Positions 57,459 to 64,000 of a DNA stretch of 64,000 nucleotides are shown in pieces. The translations under genes were made by a program, and so were the position numbers. The notes below the pieces were generated by a model that saw only the letters and a list, made by a program, of their open reading frames with translations, ran no database searches and was not told the DNA's origin. The stretch comes from Acanthochromis polyacanthus (taxonomy: Eukaryota; Chordata; Actinopteri; Pomacentridae), in contig NC_067124.1 of NCBI RefSeq assembly GCF_021347895.1, forward strand, positions 322,501 to 386,500. The letters run 5' to 3'. Position 1 is the first letter of the stretch. Every line of letters begins with the position of its first letter.

Positions 57459-58624
57459 TCAACATATACATAAAAGAGGCTGATTTTAACAGTACATTTC
57501 ATATACAGCAAAGACAGGAGCCCAAAAATTTGAAAATATAATAATGCAAATTAACCCTTTAATGCCTCAAATCCACCCTGAGCTCAGCTGCCTTGATTAA
57601 AGTATCATTCTGAAATTGAAAAATATCCTCTAATTAACTAAATAAACATAAACACAGCCATTAACGCAGCCATTACTGGGATGAAAGTGGAGCTACAGAT
57701 GGCAGGATAGCCCGATTCTGGACTGAGTCATGAAAACAGTAGCCAGTCAAAGTGAGCAAATACTAGGGAAGTTGTGGCATAGTGGCTGAAAGAGAGTTAG
57801 GGACTTTGTGAAGAGACTAATGGTATATATTCAGTAGAATGATCACAAGCACAGACTGCTCATCGCTGGCTTTGATTGGCCTCCCGGTCTGTCGCTTGGG
57901 AGAAACCTCGGTCCCCTCTGTGACGGCTCTGTCTCAGACTTTGTGCCCCGTTCAAGCAATTACGCCCAGCTCCATGTTTTCATATGGGAAATAGATGAGG
58001 GAGGGGAGGGTTGGGAGGAGTGTCATGTGAAAAAGTCATTTTGGTGCTGCACTCTTCAGTTCCGGTCATGCTCCGTACCGACGCAAATTAAAACCTCCCC
58101 AGTAGCCTATGTAAATATGCTGCCTACTGCGCTGCGCTTTAATGAGCCATGATATGAAAGACATCTAAAACCAATGGAAAATAACTGGCCACTTAAAGGT
58201 GGGGTGCATCTGACAGGTGACAGGTAGAGCCGCGTTTAAGACAGTGTCGGGCGGTGGAGGGTGGGTGTCGGGGGTTTGCAGGATGATGGGGGCAGACCAG
58301 CTCTGGCATTCAGAAATAATCTGGAACTGTGAGCTGCAAGCCAGGGGAGAGTAACCAGCTTTTTAGCCTCAGGCATTTCAAAGAATTCTGGGTGGTGGAG
58401 AGGGAGAAAAGGGGGGAGTAGGGTGGAGATTGTGTGTTCATGGGTACCTGGTGTGTGCTCATTTTTTAAGGGGGTGGGATGTTGTTAGGTGAGAAGTGAA
58501 AGGAGACAGTTACTATGTCTCCTGCCTTGAGACACAGCTCATTGTCACCAACTTAAAAAATGTACATAATTTCCCTTGGTGCACACACACACACACGCAT
58601 GCACGCACGCACACACGCACGCAT

Positions 58625-58658
<34 letters not shown>

Positions 58659-61600
58659 AGCCCTCAATCCTCTAATAACCTGTCTTTTAAAAAAAAACCT
58701 TACAAGGATTACCTATCTGCAAATCTGCTTTGTATGCAGAATGTGATGGTGGAATGGAAATGAGCAACTGTTCAAGATGGCGCCCACCAAAAAGGGAACC
58801 ACATCTGCACAAACCGATTAATCCGAAACATTCAGAGGAATCTCAAGTCATTTACAATATCACAGAATCCATAATCAAGATTCACTGCCAGAGCCGGAGT
58901 CTGCGCCACAGAGTCAATGCCCAGTTCAATGAGGGCTGATGGAATGTATAATTTCATGACAGATGCACGCATTCACAGGGGAACACAGGGTTTTTAAACA
59001 TTCACAGGCAAAAAAGTACAACAACTTATCCTAGAAAGGAAATACACACCCAATTATTTAACAGGCGAATGGGAAGCAATAGCAATGAAATATGTAAAAT
59101 GTTGTGTTCACTGATAGCAGAGTATTCATAAAATGCAAATACTTTTAATAGCAACACATCTATGTAGCTGTTTAGAAACACAGCATCTTATGGATATAAT
59201 ATGCATCTCTAATTGGTCAAATCCCTGTGTATGCATAACATTAATTAGGATGATCATGTTTATTGGTTAAGATTATGGGCTTATTTGTTCTAACAGGTGA
59301 CTCACTGAGGAGACGTCGTCAGAACAAGCCACCGTAGTCTTGGACACATAGCGTGAGGAGACCAATTTAATGTGTGGCAACTTGAGCGCAATGGCATTTC
59401 AAATGTGAAAATGGACAAGCCAGATATGTAGATTTAAAAAAAAGAAATCTGTGGCATGGTTTGTTGGTTTGAACCTTGCCAAGCCATGCTAATCCAGTCT
59501 TTAAAGCCACGCAGCGAGCTATAAAGGTAGGAGCCGGCTGATAGGCTGGTGAGATCCATTGTTGTTGGGCCATCTGACAGTCTAACTCGTGAGGAAGGGG
59601 GAAACAGAGGAACAAGCCAGTGGGGTGCCTTATGAATTTAGACTAAGTTGAGATTCTACATTTGGCCAAAAACACACTCTCTCCTGTGAACTGTCAAAAA
59701 AATGCAAACCAAACTCAACAAGAGGCGCACTGGTGCAAAAGCATTTTGCCAGTGTTTCTTTGTCATCTGGCGTGTGGATTCATACGGGGACCACTTTGAC
59801 AACATGTGCCAAGTTTGCTTATTTGAGGTTAATGAAAATAACAATGTGCAGAGAAACAAGTATGGATATAATGTGAGTAATTACATATTTACCCAACAGC
59901 TTTAAAGCTGCAGTAATCACTTTTTTATTTTTATTTTTTTTTAAATATCCACAACAAAACACATGATTGTGGGTAAAAGGGGTCGCCCATAGTGATGAAT
60001 ACCACAAAAAATAAACACAAAATTCTGCAGTTTAACAAAGTTCCACAGAGTTCTTTAACCTCTTTTAATTGTGCAGCCTGCAACTTCAGTTTTTTAAGTG
60101 GCATCACTGTCATCAAGCCTGTGGCACTGAAACACTGATAAACTCATTGTTTACTGCTTGTCCAGTGACAAAGTTAGCGACTCGTCGGGAGGCAAATATT
60201 TCTCTCAGATTGCTGTCAGCGAAAGAAGCAACTCTGACAAAAAACCTTGATAGCTGCAGACCCTATACCAACTTGCACATGTTGGAACATAATGGAGCAG
60301 CAAAAGAACAAATATACCAAAACAGACCAGAAAATGGAATCCAAACAGTCCTATATGGTGTGTTCTCTCTACTATCTGTGCTTCCACAGTGCGCTAACAG
60401 GCAATTATTTATTAACAGGTGAGCCAGAACAATTTTGCAAAGCTTATTCAACTTGTTCTGGAGGTCTTTTTGTTCCAAGTGGTGAAAAAATAGCTCAATA
60501 AGGAAAATTCTAATTCATTAGACATCAGTCTTTCCTTGCTCTCTCAGAATCGTATCATTTGCGACATAAGTTCACAGTAGCTGCTACCTGAAGATGCTGA
60601 GACATCTATCTGACTAGTCTGAGTCTTCACTGCCCTGCATCTTGCCCCTAATTGCAGAATGGCTTTACAAGGAGCCATCTCTCGCCCTGGCAACTTTGTG
60701 TGACCTTGTGGGACTGAATAAGACTGTAAAATTGATTCAGCTCCTGTAATAAAAGAGCACACACATTATCAGAATTCTAATTATAATTAATACAGGCAGC
60801 AGCGGCAGACCCATTATTTACGATGGGGGCCCATGGTAAGCAAACACAATAATAATCTGCTCCATATTTTTATTGATATGTTGATGAATGGCTCTCTTTC
60901 ACACAAAACACCAATGGAATGTCTCAGTGGCCGATCATACAAGTCCTGATTATTTCACTGCCAGTTTCCTTCACCCTCGCCCCCCTCCTCCTCCTCCCGC
61001 CTCGCCTTTCCTTCAACCTCCCCTCTTCTCAGGCTTTCATTAGCCCTTTGTTTGTATCACCTTAAGTCCCTGACTCCAAACCTCATTACAGAGAGCTGGG
61101 TCAGGTGATAGAGTCAACTAACCTCCAAGAGGTGAATTACTGTCAGAAATAAACAGTCCAACAGCAGCATCACACAAATGTCTGCCTGTCCTGCAAACAG
61201 ATGCCCGGCACATTGTCTGTGAGGAGGAAACTGAAGCAGCCACGGACATTTGAAAAGATGTTAAATTCTGTGTCAATAGTTGTTTGATTGTGAACTCAAC
61301 ATGAGCGCTGACACCACAGTCAGTTTTAGTCTGATTTAATCCGCACAATGCAGTAGTCTCACAAAAGGTCCCTGTATGACTTTTAGACCTACTTTCTATC
61401 CAAGGTAGTGCTGTAGGACTTCCTGAATCAAGCAGGAGAATAATACTAAATATAATAAGAATAACATTTAATCTTTTCATTTGATTGCTTTTTGGCTTTA
61501 TCTTGGATTCCAAAAAGCATCTGTGTAAAAATAATGTTCCAGCGGTTAAAAAAAGCTTTTATGTGCAGTTAAAATCCCTTCTTTTCTCAATGGATTATAT

Positions 61601-64000
61601 ACTAGTTACAGAATGCAGACTGCTGGCATAGAATAAGAGAATACTTCTATATTAAACAATGTCTGAATATTCTCTATCCACTGAATATCTGGTTTAGGGA
61701 GCACAAAAGACCCCGCTGCCTCACAGTCAAAGTGTGTAAAATAAAAAGACAGCAACCTTCATATCTAGGTTATCCTTTATAATTAGGTGTCTATGTAGCT
61801 TATGCCATTTCCCCTGTTTGATAATTGTAGTCCATCCCTCCTAATTTTGCAGAGAGTCAAAAAAAATGCTTATTTGTGCCTATCTTCCTTATTAATTCTC
61901 CTCACAAATCCTTGATTATTTTCCAATCCTTTCCTCTGATATCTCTGGCGCTGTTTGTCTGTTTCACTCACTCCTCCACTGAGCAGTCTGCCTTCCTTCT
62001 CAATCGCCTGTTTTGTTTCCCGTTTTAATGAACAGTTGGATTCTTTTATTTCTCTACAAGTGCTGGATTTGCCTTATCACCCCCCGTCCCTTTGAGGGTT
62101 GCCAATTGGTTTTATCCATGGATGTATCATTTCTTAGGCTTCCTCTTTTTTTCTCCACAAAGAGAAAGAACCACTCCGTCAACAAGCCTCTCCGGAGCCA
62201 GAGATTAAAAACCTCAACATCACCTACCTTCCAGCGCTACTCCCAACTGGTTTGTGTAAAACTCAATTAAACTTGTCCCCACTGAATTTCACATTACAGT
62301 ACATTAAAAGGAAATTCTTCAAGCGTGATGACAAAGCTCAAACCTAGCTTCAGAGCCGCTATTTAGGAGCTTTCCTAAACGTTGTAGTCTTCGGGGTTTT
62401 AGCCTCATGTCGGTGCAAAAGGCGCCAAAACACAAAGACAAAGAAAAGGTTTCTTTTGACTCGGGAGAAAACAAACTTTATGATTTATTTATTTACAGAC
62501 ACGCTGAAAGTCACAGAATCTGTTTGATACGCTGCATACAAACAAGGTCTCAGTCTATCAATTAGCTCCTGACAAAAGGTAAAATGCAGCCTTTTGATGA
62601 TTAAAGGTAAATACTTTGACAAGCAACCAGGACATAATGATAGTTGTCAACCGTGTGACATTAGCCATCTCTGTAAAATGCAGATGTTAATCTTTTGTGG
62701 GGGGATTTGTAGATTTTTGATCTCAATTTCAGAGCCCCTGTGAGTCGATAACAAATTATTCCACCGCCTTCATACAATCTGTCTGGGTGAAAAGGGAGCG
62801 TTCAGTCGAGCATTGCATCGACGCAAAGAAACATCGCAGGTCGATATGTGTGTTAACTTCATTCACATGTGACAATGTGCTTTCAACTACATGATAGCAA
62901 ACCTGAGATTCAAGCAGCAGGAGGAGGAGATACTTAAGATGTTGTCCTCCCTATGAAGAGCATCTATTCTTTTGTAGTTGGTGTTCTCTACTGAGAGAAC
63001 AAGCAAATGTGGAGGGTTTTCCTACAAAGCAGAATAGGAAGGAGAAAAGGGAGGCTTGGCTTGGCTTTGCTTCAGCCAGGTTGGCTTTACAAGAGGAGAA
63101 TGTGGAGATACGCTCCTCTTCCCCTCCCCTTCACTCTGTCTCTTGTTCTCCCCCTCACCCCTGAATAGCCATCCCTCCCCTCAGCCCAAGAATTTAAGGG
63201 CAGCTTTGAACCCGCCTCACTGTTCTTCGACATTGTAACATGTGCGCACGCTCGTCTCCCCGTCAGCCACCCAAAGGTGTTTTCGTGCTGAGATTAGTGG
63301 ATGAGGTGCAGTCTGTGTTTTGGGCCAAACATGCCCATCCTTTGACATGAGGGTGGACTCCGACTCCGACTGGGCTACCGACCAAGATCACTCCCTCTTG
63401 TCTCCTTTGCTTCCTCCTCAATCCTCTCCAACACATGACATGTGTCACTGCCACAGATCTGCACTGGACGATACGAGCAGTTCAAGGTCAGGGCAAATCC
63501 CCAAAGCAGAGAAAAGAGAGGCAGAAATCTCTGAGACTCCTTTCTTTCTTTCTTTTTTTTATTACAGTGATGGACTATTTAAAAAGTTCATTTTTCTTAA
63601 ATGCTGAGCATATTTCATGGTGCTATAATGTGAGCTCCATAATGTGAAATCTCCATTAGCCAAAGATGGGCGCTGCAGTAATGCAATGGATATGTCAATT
63701 TTCTTGTTCTGGAAAAAAGAAGTTTTGTAGGGATTTAAAACCCATGTAATATTCATATTTTCTATTTCAGAGCACAATAGCCAGTGAGGAACTAAAGTGA
63801 TTATACATAGCCAGAGTCAAACTCCAGGGCTGTTATCTATTATAGTTTCATAAATCAACAGCGAGAGAGCAGGGAGCACAAATATTCTGTAACCATTTTG
63901 CAACCGTTTCCTCGACCAAATGTGTTTGATGAGATGAAAAATGGGATAAGAAATATTTAAACAAAGGACTCCTTTACATGGAATTACATGGAAAGATGAG
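57459..64000. other. repeat-poor non-coding region with possible conserved elements
   Basis: No transposon-derived protein, splice-bounded exon or long frame was found on either strand. A (CA)n/(GCAC)n microsatellite lies at 58580-58657. G-rich stretches occur at 58195-58480. AT-rich, homeodomain-motif-rich blocks lie near 60690-60960, 62560-62790 and 63600-63790. The texture differs sharply from the repeat-loaded 1-57 kb and suggests the flank of a developmental gene. Confidence 0.4.
58580..58657 (+). repeat. (CA)n / (GCAC)n microsatellite
   Basis: Compound run: ACACACAC, then GCATGCACGCACGCAC, then ACACAC to 58657. Confidence 0.95.

Noticed and set aside
57213..57511. Frames running through the N gap
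   Set aside because: Translation across unknown bases is meaningless.
60069..60422. 117-codon plus-strand frame in the repeat-poor region
   Set aside because: Low-information peptide, antisense frames equally long, no domain; expected by chance in several kilobases.

Overview
This is nuclear DNA from a ray-finned (teleost) fish. The evidence is a fish-type NLR immune-receptor gene (pyrin, FISNA-NACHT, leucine-rich repeats, B30.2/SPRY) and the repeats around it: Tc1-type transposons, L1-like and CR1/Rex-like LINE fragments, hAT and piggyBac MITEs, a BEL/Pao fragment and a dispersed repeat common in fish. Base composition, introns and microsatellites are all vertebrate-like. One 100-base run of N (57359-57458) marks an assembly gap.

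The only complete host gene I can support lies on the minus strand between 35423 and 17779. I reconstructed it from seven coding exons whose splice sites and phases agree: PYD (35414-35141), linker (33870-33787), FISNA-NACHT (26701-24859), two LRR exons (24781-24608, 24310-24137), a 47-bp connector (18505-18459) and B30.2 (18308-17779). The coding total is 3126 bases, or 1041 residues plus stop. Its introns are packed with mobile DNA: solo LTR, BEL/Pao remnant, SINE-like repeat, Tc1-type MITE, a hAT transposase relic, an L1-like LINE and a captured collagen-like first exon. One 5' splice donor has been multiplied ninefold by a minisatellite.

Layout. 1-5267: hAT transposase relic, piggyBac-like MITEs in inverted orientation, and an L1-like LINE fragment. 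5268-12478: a 7.2-kb element with 2.9-kb inverted arms and a 7-bp target duplication. 13226-15168: a TIR transposon with a 4-bp target duplication and a terminal coding exon. 17.7-35.4 kb: the NLR gene. 36.4-39.0 kb: a Tc1-type element broken by a solo LTR that is itself broken by a hAT MITE. 39.9-41.7 kb: solo LTR. 41.7-45.7 kb: L1-like LINE broken by a hAT MITE and a piggyBac-like MITE. 47.2-49.9 kb: two hAT relics, one inside the other. 49.86-51.62 kb: a 25-bp minisatellite. 54.7-56.4 kb: third copy of the solo LTR family. 56.5-57.3 kb: CR1/Rex-type LINE fragment. 57.5-64.0 kb: repeat-poor, apparently non-coding DNA with blocks that look like conserved non-coding elements.

No bacterial, CRISPR, rRNA or tRNA features were seen. 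All family names come from reading motifs in translation; no database search was possible.
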